Below are positions 43,463-54,128 of a DNA stretch of 64,000 nt, piece after piece. Source of the DNA: Luscinia megarhynchos (taxonomy: Eukaryota > Chordata > Aves > Passeriformes > Turdidae); assembly GCA_034336665.1 (NCBI GenBank), contig CM067576.1:16613960-16677959 (forward strand), given 5' to 3'. The translations under genes and the position numbers were made by a program. The notes under the pieces were generated by a model. The model was not told the origin of the DNA. It searched no databases and saw only the letters and a program-made list of their open reading frames with translations. Each line of letters opens with the position of its first letter. Position 1 is the stretch's first letter.

Positions 43463-44820
43463 GGGAGTTGCATCCATTTCCATTGAGGGAATTGCATCCA
43501 TTTCCATTGTGGGAATTGCATCCATTTCCATTGTGGGAATTGCATCCATTTCCATTGAGGGAATTGCATCCATTTCCATTGTGGGAATTTCCATTGTGGG
43601 AATTTCATCCATTTCCATTGTGAGAATTTCCATTGTGGGAATTTCATCCATTTCCATTGAGGGAATTGCATCCATTCCATTGTGGGAATTCCATCCATTT
43701 CCATTGTGGGAATTTCCATTGTGGGAATTTCCATTGTGGGAATTTCATCCATTTCCATTGAGGGAATTGCATCCATTCCATTGTGGGAATTCCATCCATT
43801 TCCATTGTGGGAATTTCCATTGTGGGAATTTCCATTGTGGGAATTTCATCCATTTCCATTGAGGGAATTGCATCCATTCCATTGTGGGGATTCCATCCAT
43901 TTCCATTGTGGGAATTTCTATTGTGGGAATTTCATCCATTTCCATTGTGGGAATTTCCATTGTGGGAATTTCATCCATTTCCATTGCAGGGAATTTCATC
44001 CATTTCCATTGCAGGAATTTCATCCATTTCCATTGAGGGAATTTCATCCATTTCCATTGAGGGAATTTCATCCATTTCCATTGTGCAAATTCCACCCATT
44101 TCCATTGTGGGGATTCCACCCATTTCCATTGTAGGAATTGCATTCCACTTCCATTGCAGGAATTTCATCCATTTCCATTGTGGGAATTGCATCTATTTCC
44201 ATTGTGGGAATTGCATCCATTTCCATTGTGGGGATTGCATCCATTTCCATTGCAGGAATTGCATCCATTTCCATTGTGGGGATTTCATCCATTTCCACTG
44301 AGGGAATTGCATCCATTTCCATTGAGGGAGTTGCATCCATTTCCATTGAGGGAATTGCATCCATTTCTATTGTGGGAATTCCATCCATTTCTATTGTGGG
44401 AATTCCATCCATTTCCATTGTGGGAATTGCATCCATTTCCATTGCAGGAATCTCATCCATTTCCATTGAGGGAATTGCATCCATTTCCATTTTGGGAATT
44501 CCATCCATTTCCATTGTGGGAATTGCATCCATTTACACTGTGGGAATTGCATCCATTCCATTGCAGGAATCTCATCCATTTCCATTTTGGGAATTCCATC
44601 CATTTCCATTGTGGGGATTGCATCCATTTCCATTGTGTGAATTTCCATTGTGGGAATTGCATCCATTCCATTGTGGAGATTCCATCCATTTCCATTGTAG
44701 GAATTTCATCCATTTCCATTGCAGGAATTTCATCCATTTCCATTGTGGGGATTCCATCCATTTCCATTGTAGGAATTCGCATCCATTTCCATTGTGGGGA
44801 TTTCACCCATTTCCTTTGTC
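43463..44820. repeat. Minisatellite, 24-bp unit with 15-bp short forms
   Basis: About 55-60 units. The main form is 24 bp: GGGAATTGCATCCATTTCC followed by ATTGT or ATTGA. Short 15-bp forms (GGAATTTCCATTGTG) lack the CATCCATTT part and cluster at 43590-43990 in a repeated long-short pattern. GAATTCCATCC and GCAGGAATTTC subfamilies are visible. Unit lengths of 24 and 15 are multiples of three, so frames stay open on both strands; I treat this as non-coding. Confidence 0.96.
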
Positions 44821-45150
44821 GCAGCTCCAGTCTCAGGTTCCCCTGTGCTCCCCTTCTCACTGGACTTTGCATCTTCTTCTCCCAGGTTGGATTTCTCTGT
44901 GATTTGTGTGCTGCTAACTTCCCTCTTCCCAGCAATTACCGCTCCAGCACTTGGAATCGAGCATCTCCCCACCCCCCAGACCCCCTACTATCCAAATATA
45001 TCCAAAACCTCCATGGATGAGGAGGTGCACCCATAAATCCACCCCCCAGGAATTATTTATCGCCATTCCTCCTGGTTTGGGCAACTTTGTCCCGTGGAGA
45101 TGCTGCTGCTGGTTCCAGGCTGCAGCCTGAGTGGCAGGCACAGCTCAGGC
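44821..45150. other. Unique spacer between two arrays
   Basis: Single-copy DNA of about 330 bp; no gene or repeat family recognised. Confidence 0.45.
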
Positions 45151-46046
45151 ACAGCTGGAAAACAGCTGGAATGGGCTGGAAAACCGCTTGAAACGGCTGG
45201 AAAGTGGCTGGGAAATGGCGGGAAAACAGCTGGAAAACAGCTGGAATGGGCTGGAAAATGGCTGAAATGGGTTGTAAAACAGCTGGAAAATGGCTGGGAA
45301 ACAGCTGGAATGTGGCTGGAAACAGCTAGGAAACAGCTGGAATGGGCTGGAAAGTGGCTGGAAAATGGCAGGAAAACAGCTGGAAAACAGCTGGGAAACG
45401 GCTGGAAAATGGCTGAAATGGGTTGGAAAACAGCCGGAATGGGTTGGAAAACAGCTGGAAAAGAGCTGGAAAACGGCTGGAATGCGGCTGGAAAATGGCT
45501 GGAATGGGCTGAAATGGGCTGAAAACGGCTGGAGAACAGCTGGAAATGGCTGGAATGCGGCTGGAATGGGCTGTAAAACAGCTGGGAAATGGCTGGGAAA
45601 CAGCTGGAATGTGGCTGGGAAACAGCTGGAATAGGCTGGAAAACAGCTGGAAAACAGCTGGAACGGGCTGGAATGCAGCTGGGAAATGGCTGGAATAGGC
45701 TGGAAAGTGGCTGGAAAATGGCTGGAAAGCAGCTGGAAAACAGCTGGAATGGGCTGGAAAATGGCTGGAATGGGTTGGAAAACAGCTGGAAAAGAGCTGG
45801 AAAACTGCCAGAATGCGGCTGGAAAATGGCTGGAAAGTGGCTGGAACAGGCTGAAAAATGGCTGGAATGGGCTGAAAACGGCTGGAGAACAGCTGGAAAT
45901 GGCTGGAATGCGGCTGGAATGGGTTGTAAAACAGCTGGGAAATGGCTGGGAAACAGCTGGAATGTGGCTGGAAACAGCTGGGAAACAGCTGGAATGGGCT
46001 GGAATGCAGCTGGAAAACAGCTGGAATGCAGCTGGAACGCAGCTCC
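45151..46046. repeat. Minisatellite, 10-11-bp unit (ACAGCTGGAA)
   Basis: About 85 units around AACAGCTGGAA, ATGGCTGGAA, ATGGGCTGG and TGCGGCTGGAA. CAGCTG recurs dozens of times. Blocks such as GGGTTGTAAAACAGCTGG and AACGGCTGGAGAACAGCTGG reappear around 45260, 45520-45580 and 45890-45930, showing multi-unit duplication of about 350 bp. Confidence 0.95.
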
Positions 46047-46326
46047 AAGCACCCAGCCCCGTCAGCTTTATTCCCCAGCATCTTTGCACCAGGCTGAGCC
46101 CGCTTTCCCAGATTCCCACTGAGATTTGCCCCGGGCCCTGAGGATTAGCTCGAACCCTCAGAGGAAGGGGTCACTTATTAAAGCTGGGAAAGGCATCCAG
46201 GAGTTAAAATCCTGCATTCCCACCAGGGCCCCAGCACAGCGCGTGATAAGCCGGGCTGGAGTCTGGAAGAGTTTGTACCAGGGTTTTTTTGGAGCAGCTA
46301 TTCTTTCCAAAAATATGGAGTCATTC

Positions 46327-46361
<35 letters not shown>

Positions 46362-46880
46362 AAAAAAACACAGGAGCTGTAATCTCCTCTCTGCAGAGTT
46401 TCACCTTCTGCTGCTCCCAGCGCTGCCACTGCCAGGGATGCAGCAGGAGAGGAGCAGGGACCAGTCCTGCTCCATCACTGGGACACAGGGACAGGGTGGT
46501 GGCACAGCAGGACCACGGTCACAGCCAATTCCCAACAAAATGTGCTGCAAATCCAGCTCTCCAAATCCCATGGACGATGGGTTCAGGTGCTGATTCCCAC
46601 ATTTTGGGGCTCTCCAGGAGTTCTGTGCTGGGATCTGAGCCATGGGAAGCTGTCCCAGCCCAAGCTGGCACTGCCTCACCTCGCACTCAGCTCCTCTCAG
46701 AGCTTTTCCTAAAGTTTGAGGTTTGTAGGGAAGGAGCATCCTGGGGCTGCAGCATTCCTGGCTGCCTGCCTGGGCTCCTTGGAGCTTTCCCCTGCACACA
46801 GGGATGCTGCTCGTGGCTGATTTGGCTGTGGAAGGACCAAAGCTGGGGTGGGGGGCAGAGAGGCAGAGGTGCTCTGGGTT
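46047..46880. other. Unique segment with a 39-bp poly-A run
   Basis: Single-copy DNA. An uninterrupted A run at 46331-46369 is followed by a G and eight more A. A processed-RNA tail would explain it, but the upstream 250 bp has no body I recognise and no target duplication is evident. Confidence 0.45.
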
Positions 46881-48385
46881 CCATTCCCTGAATTCCCTCA
46901 ATTCCCTGAATTTCCTTGAATTCCCTCAATTTTCCTGAATTCCCTCAATTCCCTCAATTCTCTGGATTTCCTGAATTTCCTCAATTCCCTCAATTCTCTC
47001 AAAGCCATTCATTCCCTCGACTCCCTGAATTCCCTCAATTTCCCTGAATTCTCTCAATGCCATCAATTCCCTCAACTCCCTGAATTCCCTCAATTCCCTC
47101 AATTCCCTGGATTTCCTGAATTCCCTCAATTCCCTCAATTCTTTCAAAGCCATCAATACCCTGAATTCCCTGAATTTCCCGAATTCCCTCAATGCCATCA
47201 ATTCCTTCAATTTCCCTGAATTCCCTGGATTCTCTCAATTCCCCCAATTTCCCTGGATTCCCTCAATTCCCTCAATTTCCCTGGATTCTCTCAATTCCCT
47301 CAATTCCCTGGCTTTCCTGAATTCCCTCAATTTCCCTGAATTCCCTGGATTCTCTCAATTCCCCCAATTTCCCTGGATTCTCTCAATTCCCTCAATTCCC
47401 TGGCTTTCCTGAATTCCCTCAATTTCCCTGGATTCCCTGGATTCTCTCAATTCCCTGGTTTTCCTGAATTCCCTCAATTCCCTCAATTTCCTGGTTTTCC
47501 TGAATTCCCTCAATTCCCTCAATTTCCCTGGATTCCCTGGATTCCCTCAATTCCCTCAATTTCCCTGGATTCCCTCAATTCCCTCAATTCCTGGTTTTCC
47601 CGATTTCCCTCAATTCCCTCAATTTCCCTGGATTCCCTCAATTCCCTCAATTCCTGGTTTTCCCGATTTCCCTCAATTCCCTCAATTTCCCTGGATTCCC
47701 TCAATTCCCTCAATTCCCTCAATTTCCCTGGATTCCCTCAATTCCCTCAATTTCCCTGGATTCCCTCAATTTCCTCAATTCCTGGTTTTCCTGAATTCCC
47801 TCAATTCCCTCAATTTCCCTGGATTCCCTCAATTCCCTCAATTCCCTGGTTTTCCTGAATTCCCTCAATTCCCTCAATTTCCCTGGATTCCCTCAATTCC
47901 CTCAATTTCCTTGTTTTCCTGAATTCCCTCAACTCCCTCAATTTCCTTGTTTTCCTGAATTCCCTCAACTCCCTCAATTTCCCTGGATTTCCTGTATTCC
48001 CTCCATTTCTTTAATGCCATCAATACCCTGCATTCCCTGAATTTCCCGAATTCCCTCAATTCCCTGACTTCCTTCCATTCCCTCAATACCACCAATTCCC
48101 TCAATTCCCGAATTCCCTCAATTCCCTGACTTCCTTCCATTCCCTCAATACCATCAATTCCCTGAATTTCCCGAATTCCCTCAATTCCCTGACTTCCTTC
48201 CATTCCCTCAATGTCATCAATTCCCTGAATTTCCCGAATTCCCTCAATTCCCTGACTTCCTTCCATTCCCTCAATACCATCAATTCCCTCAATTCCCGAA
48301 TTCCCTCAATTCCCTGACTTCCTTCCATTCCCTGAATACCACCAATTCCCTCAATTCCCGAATTCCCCGCATTCCCGAATTCCCG
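46881..48385. repeat. Minisatellite, ~10-bp unit (AATTCCCTCA) with 62-bp higher-order units
   Basis: About 150 units built on AATTCCCTCA, AATTTCCCTG, GGATTCCCTG and GGTTTTCCTG. GAATTC occurs repeatedly. In 48060-48370 a higher-order block of about 62 bp, marked by GACTTCCTTCCATTCCCT at about 48066, 48128, 48191, 48253 and 48316, is repeated five times. Longer blocks around the AATTCCTGGTTTTCCCGATT marker recur at about 47584 and 47648. Confidence 0.96.
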
Positions 48386-48917
48386 GCTCTGCCGCCCGTG
48401 CCCGCGGGCAGCACCAAGGCCTTTCCCACAAGGACATCTAGTGGCACGGGGACACACGGCACACTTCACCTCGGCTGCAGCGTCCCTGCATCCCTGAGGT
48501 TCCCCCCGAGCTCGGGGGCAGCCCGGCTGCTCCTCCAGGGCACACCCGAGTGGTGGCTGTCACCGCGGCGAGGCTGAGCTGCTGCAAACCTGGGGGTGGT
48601 TCTGGCTGTGAAACCAAAAACATTTTGGTTGCAAACCCTCAGAGTTTTTGTTCTGGTTGTAAAAGCCCTCTGAGAGCATGGAATCGTTAATTCCTGTTCC
48701 AAGGGGAGACCTAGGAGAAAATTTGGGTGACTTGCAGGGATGTGTGACACAAACCCCTGCTCCTCTGGGGGAGGGTGTCCTGCTGGGACAGTGGCACCAG
48801 CACAGCACAGACCTCTCCACGGGGCAGAGCTTCTCAGTTTTCCTCTGCACCAGCTCTGGAGAACTGGGGGAAGGAAGAAGGAAAGGTGGGAAAGCCTTGA
48901 TGCCCACCAAGGGGAAG
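48386..48917. other. Unique CpG-containing segment with CTCF-like motif
   Basis: Directly beyond the array end. CCCGTGCCCGCGGGCAGC and similar CpG strings occur. At 48433-48444 the minus strand reads CCACTAGATGTC, one mismatch from the CTCF core CCASYAGRKGGC. No gene recognised. Confidence 0.4.
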
Positions 48918-49092
48918 GAGGAGCTCAGAATCCCAAATCCCAGAGTTACTGAGGTTGGAAAAGCTCTCCAGGATCTCCGAGGCCAAGCTGTGCCCACCTG
49001 CCACCAGCCCAGTGCCACCTCCTTGGACACCTCCAGGGATGGGAGCTCCAGCTCCTCCCCAGGCAGCCCCAGGGCTGGCAGAGGCTTGGAAT
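48918..49092 (-). mobile_element. CR1 LINE 3' end, reverse strand
   Basis: AGAGTTACTGAGGTTGGAAAAG, CTCTCCAGGATCTCCGAGGC, CCTTGGACACCTCCAGGG and CTCCCCAGGCAGCCCC are the reverse complement of a CR1 tail. Its body side runs into the 40/50-bp array. Confidence 0.9.
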
Positions 49093-49506
49093 GCACCCAG
49101 AGCCCCCATTCCATTTTCCAGAGAGCTCCCAGGGACAAACCAGCACCCAGAGCCCCCATTCCAGCTCCCAGGGACAAACCAGCACCCAGAGCCCCCATTC
49201 CAGCTCCCAGAGAGCTCCCAGGGACAAACCAGCATCCAGAGCCCCCATTCCAGCTCCCAGGGACAAACCAGCACCCAGAGCCCCCATTCCATTTCCCAGA
49301 GAGCTCCCAGGGACAAACCAGCATCCAGAGCCCCCATTCCAGCTCCCAGGGACAAACCAGCACCCAGAGCTCCCATTCCATTGCCCAGAGAGCTCCCAGG
49401 GACAAACCAGCATCCAGAGCCTCCATTCCATTTTCCCAGAGAGCTCCCAGGGACAAACCAGCATCCAGAGCCCCCATTCCATTTTCCAGAGAGCTCCCAG
49501 GGACAA
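49093..49506. repeat. Minisatellite, 40- and 50-bp units
   Basis: About nine units of CACCCAGAGCCCCCATTCCA + GCTCCCAGGGACAAACCAG (40 bp), or the longer form with TTTTCCAGAGAGCTCCCAGG (50 bp). Long and short forms roughly alternate, and CATCCAGAG and CACCCAGAG mark them. It abuts a reverse-strand CR1 at the point where that element would continue. Confidence 0.93.
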
Positions 49507-49558
49507 GCCTGGGGATCAGCAGCAGCACCTCAGGAGCTCCTGTGGGATGTGTAAAGTG

Positions 49559-50239
49559 CCTGCTACCCCAAGCCTTTCCTTTAGCCAGAATTTTCATTCC
49601 CCTTTTAGTTTGTAAACGCTCCAAACCCCTTCCAGAAGCTCTGAGAAGTGAGATTTTGGGTCAGACCACCCCGGTGCCCTGTTGGAGCAGCAGGGAAAGG
49701 TCTGAGATGCTCCAGAGCAGAACATTCCAGGACATTTACAGGTCCCAGCAGCACCCAGCCCCGAGCACCGAGGGGGAGTCTGCCCAGCCTGCTATCCCAA
49801 GCCTTTCCTTTAGTCAGAATTTTCATTTCTCTCGAGTTTTAAATGCTCCAAACCCCTTCCAGAAGCTCTGAGAAGTGAGATTCTGGGTCAGACCACCCCG
49901 GTGCCCTGTTGGAGCAGCAGGGAAAGGTCTGAGATGCTCCAGAGCAGAACATTCCAGGAGATTCACAGGCCCCAGCTGCACCCAGCCCCGAGCACCGAGG
50001 GGGAATCTGCCCAGCCTGCTATCCCAAGCCTTTCCTTTAGTCAGAATTTTCATTTCTCTCGAGTTTTAAATGCTCCAAACCCCTTCCAGAAGCTCTGAGA
50101 AGTGAGATTCTGGGTCAGACCACCTGGGTGCCCTGTTGGAGCAGCAGGGAAAGGTCTGAGATGCTCCAGAGCAGAACATTCCAGGAGATTCACAGGCCCC
50201 AGCTGCACGCAGCCCCGAGCAGTGAGGGGAATTCTCCCA
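49559..50239. repeat. 227-bp tandem triplication
   Basis: Three head-to-tail copies, exactly 227 bp apart (AGAAGTGAGATT near 49645, 49872 and 50099). Landmarks in each are AGCCTTTCCTTTAG, CAGAATTTTCATT, TGCTCCAAACCCCTTCCAG, CAGACCACCYSGGTGCCC and TCCAGAGCAGAACATTCCAG. Copies 2 and 3 are most alike; copy 1 differs at several sites. I do not recognise the unit. Confidence 0.96.
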
Positions 50240-50279
50240 GCAGGGAACAGGGAGAGCAGCCCCAGCAGGGAGGGGAGTG

Positions 50280-50830
50280 CATCCATCTCTTTCCCAAACA
50301 ATCCTCTTCAGGCTGTAATGGCCGTGGATGGCTCGGACTTGAAGAGCATTTCCATTACAGCGAGGGCATCATCTCCTGCCTTTATTCAAATGAGAGCTGT
50401 AATGAACTGGCTGCTGCCTAATTCAGACACTCCTCGAGCTGTTCTTGCTTTTGGTTTTGTTTTTTTGCTTTGCCATTTCATGGTCAACGTTTATGCATTG
50501 CTGTCAGGAAAAATTGCTTTAATTTTCCATTCTGTTTCAACAGCCTCTGCGAAAAACAAAAAGTATTATCCACTGAAGAGCTGTGAATTGACTCCATCTC
50601 ATATCCAGGAGCAGAGCTAACACCAAAAGGCATTCACTTGCATTTTTAATGTGCAGATGAAGTCAGAGAAATCACTGACTTAGAGGCTGCTTCGTCGAAT
50701 TTTTCTTGCTAAAGCATCTCCTGTACCCCCCACTCTGAGTCCTGCTCCTCCAGAGAACGGAGCTGTCACTTCTTTAATGATTTCCAGTGGCTACCAGGAA
50801 CATTTTAAGGCTTAACATGAGTGATGCGGA
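50280..50830. promoter_or_regulatory. Candidate conserved non-coding element
   Basis: Unique block with little sign of decay: CAGGCTGTAATGGCCGTGG, TTTATTCAAATGAGAGC, TGTAATGAACTGGC, GCCTAATTCAGAC, CCATTTCATGGTCAACG, GCATTTTTAATGTGCAG, TTTAATGATTTCCAGTGGC. Repeated TAAT cores and a sharp contrast with the flanking repeats suggest a developmental enhancer. An open frame at 50102-50620 begins in the triplicated repeat and has no known domain, so I do not call it coding. Confidence 0.42.
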
Positions 50831-51024
50831 TGAATGAATTTCCAGACTTTGTCTGGCTTTTCATTTACAGTGTCACAATGAGCCTGGGCTGCTTTTTTCT
50901 GCCCTTCTTTTTTTCCCCAGTGAAAAGGCTCCCAGCACTCAGATCCTGCCTGGTGCCTGAATTTGATGTCCCCTGAGACCCAGAACCCCCCAGCCCTGGG
51001 CTGATCCCACAGCAGGAAAGGGGG

Positions 51025-51520
51025 ATTCTGTTCCTGTGCTGAGGTGAGACCCCACCTGCAGAGCTGCCCCAGCACAGGGAGGAGCTGGAGCTGCTGCAGC
51101 CAGGCCAGAGGAGGCTCCAGGATGGGCAGAGGATGGAGCAGCTCTGCTGGGAGAGCTGGGGTTGTTCACCTGGGCAGGAGAAGCTTTGGGGTGACCCCAG
51201 GGTGGCCTTGAAGGAGCTGCAGGAAACCATGGAGATGATTTACAGGGGATGGAGGGACAGCACACAGGGAATGGCTCCCAGGGCTGGATGGGGATTTTGG
51301 GCAGGAATTGTTCCCTGGCAGGGTGGGCAGGGCTGGCACAGGTGCCCATACAGCTGTGGCTGCTCCTGGATCCCTGGCAGTGCCCAAGGCCAGGCTGGAC
51401 ACTGGGGCTGGAGCAGCCTGGGACAGTGGGGAAGGTGTCCCTGCCATGGCAGGGGTGTAAATAAAATTATCTTCAAGGCCCCTTCCACCCCAAACCATTC
51501 CGTGATTCCACAGGCTGAGT
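51025..51520 (+). mobile_element. CR1 LINE 3' region, longest recent copy in the window
   Basis: Nearly 500 bp. It runs GAGGTGAGACCCCACCTGC, GAGCTGCCCCAGCACAGGG, GGCTCCAGGATGGGCAGAGG, GTTCACCTGGGCAGGAG, GATGATTTACAGGGGATGG, GGGATTTTGGGCAGGAATTG, GGAAGGTGTCCCTGCCATGG and CCAAACCATTCCGTGATTCC. Non-coding 3' part. Confidence 0.96.
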
Positions 51521-52123
51521 GCAGCCTCCTGCACCAACCCATTCCCCCCGAGCACAAACCATCCAAGGCTGTTGTGTTGCCCTGGAAGCAGCAGCACAGA
51601 CAGGATTTTTCCAGCTCCCCTGATTGCCTCTCCCAGCACAGCCTGCACTCCCAGGGTTGATCCCAGCACAGCGAATAATTCAGCTGGGGAGCCTCTGCTT
51701 CATCCAGCAAAACAGGAATTTGTCTCACAACAGCTTTTTCCTTGTCTCATTTAAAATATCCCTGTTTTTTTCCAGGAAAACACAAGAAGGGATGTGTGCC
51801 TGAGGAGCTGCCACGCACCAGAGATCTCCATCTTCACCCAGGTGAGGGGTGGAGGATTTTTCCCTGCTGCCCTGGGACTGGGGGCTCCAGGAAGCTCAGG
51901 AAAATATAAAAACAAAAGCAGGGCACTACATTTGCTCCCATTCTTTCATTTTCACTCCCTGTTTTGCCATGCCCTGGTTTGGATTTTTGGGGATGAGGAA
52001 TTGCTGGGTGTTGCTCCTGCCCTCCCAGGGGCAGCACCTTGGGAACGTGGCAGGAGGGACATTGAGGAGCTGCAGAGTTCCCAAAAACTGAGGGGCTCCT
52101 TGTGGTGTCCTGCATGGCCAGAG
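51521..52123. other. Unique non-coding segment
   Basis: Single-copy DNA with no recognisable gene. Confidence 0.4.
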
Positions 52124-52808
52124 GAGGAGGAATATGGAGAAAGGATGAGGAATGTGGCCAAAGGATAAGAATATCCCAAAAAGATGAGGAATATGGTGAA
52201 AGGATAAGGGATATGGTGAAAGGATGAGGAATATGATCAAAACATGAGGAATATCCCAAAAAGATTGGGAATATGGTGAAAGGATGAGGAATAAGCCCAA
52301 GAAATGAGGAATATGGCTAAAAAATGAGGACAATGCCAAAAAGATAAGGAATATCCCAAAAAGATAAGGAATATGGCCAAAGGATAAAGAATATGGTGCA
52401 AAGATAAGGAATATGGTGAAAAGATAAGAAATATGGTGCAAGATAAGGAATATGGTGAAAGGATGAGGAATATAGCCAAAAAATGAGGACAATGCCAAAA
52501 AGATAATGAACATCCCAAGAAGATAAGAAATATGGCAAAAGGAGGAGGAATATGGTGAAAGGAGAAGGAATATGACCAAAAAATGAGGAATATGGCCAAA
52601 AAATGAGGAATATGGCCAAAAAGATAAGGAATAACTAAAAAAGGTAAGGAATATGACCAAAGGATGAGGAATATAGCCAAAAATGATGAATATAGCAAAA
52701 AAATTATGAATATGGCCAAAAAAATGAGGACAATGGCAAAAAGATAAGGAATATGGCCAAAGGATAAGGAATATTGCCAAAGGAGGAGGAATATGGTGAA
52801 AGGATAAG
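52124..52808. repeat. Minisatellite, ~20-bp purine-rich unit
   Basis: About 34 units around AAAAGATAAGGAATATGGCC, with GAAAGGATGAGGAATATGG and AATATCCCAAAAAGAT forms. Strongly purine-rich on the + strand. A block from AATGAGGACAATGCCAAAAAG onward recurs near 52320, 52480 and 52720. Confidence 0.95.
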
Positions 52809-53198
52809 TTCTTCCCAAAGCCACTGGAGACCCTCTGGGATTGGTTTTCCTCCAGTTTTCCTCTAATGAGGATCATCTGGGCCACTTGGAGCTTGAAATG
52901 CACCTTGGGCAGCAGGAGGAGTCAGGGGAGAGATGGAACAGCAAACTCAACATTTTCCAAACCCAGGGTGAGCTGGGGGGACAGAATGAAGAGCACTGCA
53001 GCAAAAATGTGGGGTACAAAGCACCCCAACCCACGCAGTGCTGCCAAATCAAATCTCCAGACTGCAGAAACTGTGTGAGGGACACCTGACAGCAAAACTA
53101 ACCCCCAGGGAAGGGAGTTCCCATCCTGCCTGCCCTGAGCTCCTGTGTGCACACACAGAGAAAGGGATTTCCCTCCCTTCCCACGTGGATGAAGGGCA
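52809..53198. other. Unique non-coding segment
   Basis: Single-copy DNA of mixed composition; no gene recognised. Confidence 0.4.
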
Positions 53199-53700
53199 CT
53201 GAGCCCATCACTTGTGTTTGGATGGGTGCAAATCTTCCAACTCTCATTTAAGGATGGATTCAGCACATCCCCAGGTAAGCACTTCCAGCAGTTAATTACC
53301 TTTCCTGTGAAACACTGGTGGCTTAACTGCCACTGGAATTATTCTTCCTTCAGCTCCACCTGTCAGCCACCGAGTCCTGGCTTTGTCTGCTGGATTAAAG
53401 GACCCTCTGCTATCAAAAATCTCCTCCCTGGAAGTACTTAGAGCCCATGATCAAGTCACCTCTCAAGTTGCTCTCTGATGAGCTAAATAGATTGAAGTCA
53501 TTAAGCCTATCATCACCCAGCAGGTTTGCCAGACCTTTTCTCAGTCTTCCAGCTCTTCTCTGAGCTCCCTCTAATTTTTTTTAATCCATGATAAAAGTGT
53601 GGATGCCAGGATTTGATACAATAGCCAGTAATGCTCTCCCTACACTTTTCCATCCTAATAGCCCCTCAAAATATAGGACTGTCAGATGAATTAAAAGTTG
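53199..53700 (-). mobile_element. Ancient CR1-type LINE 3' region, reverse strand
   Basis: On the minus strand the order is GAGGGAGCTCAGAGAAGAGC, GGCTTAATGACTTCAATC, TATTTAGCTCATCAGAGAGC, AACTTGAGAGGTGACTTGATC, AGGGTCCTTTAATCCAGC, AAGGTAATTAACTGCTGGAAG and ATCCATCCTTAAATGAGAG. This is the old CR1 lineage shared by reptiles and birds rather than the younger songbird type. Heavily substituted and non-coding. Confidence 0.85.
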
Positions 53701-53707
53701 GACTCGT

Positions 53708-53890
53708 GTCCTGCTTATCTGGCTCCCTGAGCCCCCATCTGCACCCCCCTGGATTTGCTGAAACGTTCCCAAATCTCCTCATGGGGTGACATCTTTTGTT
53801 GCCATGGCTCCAGTGCTGTCCCTTTATTCCTAAAAGGTGCATGGATCAAATCCCAGCTCATGGAACAGGGATTTCCTCCCACTGTTTCAC
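53708..53890 (+). repeat. Duplicated segment A, copy 1
   Basis: Matches 56369-56560 in direct orientation: GTCCTGCTTAT, CCCCCATCTGCA, CTGGATTTGCTG, TTCCCAAATCTCCTCATGGG, GTGACATCTTTTGTTGCC, TATTCCTAAAAGGTGCATGG and CAGGGATTTCC. A few substitutions and a small gap separate the copies. It could be an unrecognised dispersed element or a local duplication. Confidence 0.88.
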
Positions 53891-53929
53891 ATCTGGATAT
53901 AAATGGTGGAATCAGAATCTGCTGAGTTT

Positions 53930-54128
53930 AAGGGACCCACCAGGATCGTGGATCAGCCCCTGGCCCTGCCCATACCCCCATCAATCCCCCTGTGCACCCC
54001 TGGAGCTCTGGCAGCCTCGGGGCCGTGCCCATTCCCTGGGGAGCCTGGGCAGTGCCAGCACCCTCTGGGGGAGGGAAGAGCCTTTCCCTGCTCCCCATCC
54101 CAAAGCTGCCCCTGGAGCCGTTCCCTCC
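53930..54128 (-). mobile_element. CR1 LINE (reverse strand), part 1, interrupted by an LTR
   Basis: GGGACCCACCAGGATCGTGG, CCCCTGGCCCTGCCC, GAGCTCTGGCAGCCTCGGGG, CCATTCCCTGGGGAGCCTGG and CAGCACCCTCTGGGGG are reverse-complement CR1. The match stops at GTTCCCTCC where the LTR begins and resumes at 54749. Confidence 0.88.

Noticed and set aside
7996..44820. Common origin of the TTTTCCATG, CCATGG and CCATTTCCATT arrays
   Set aside because: They share only the short word TTTCCAT; unit lengths and remaining sequence differ, so shared ancestry is not supported.
46331..46380. Poly-A run as the tail of a processed pseudogene
   Set aside because: No gene-like body is recognisable upstream and no flanking duplication is visible.
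50102..50620. 172-codon forward frame in a conserved-looking island
   Set aside because: Its start lies in the triplicated 227-bp repeat and the rest has no known domain; the conservation, if real, looks non-coding.
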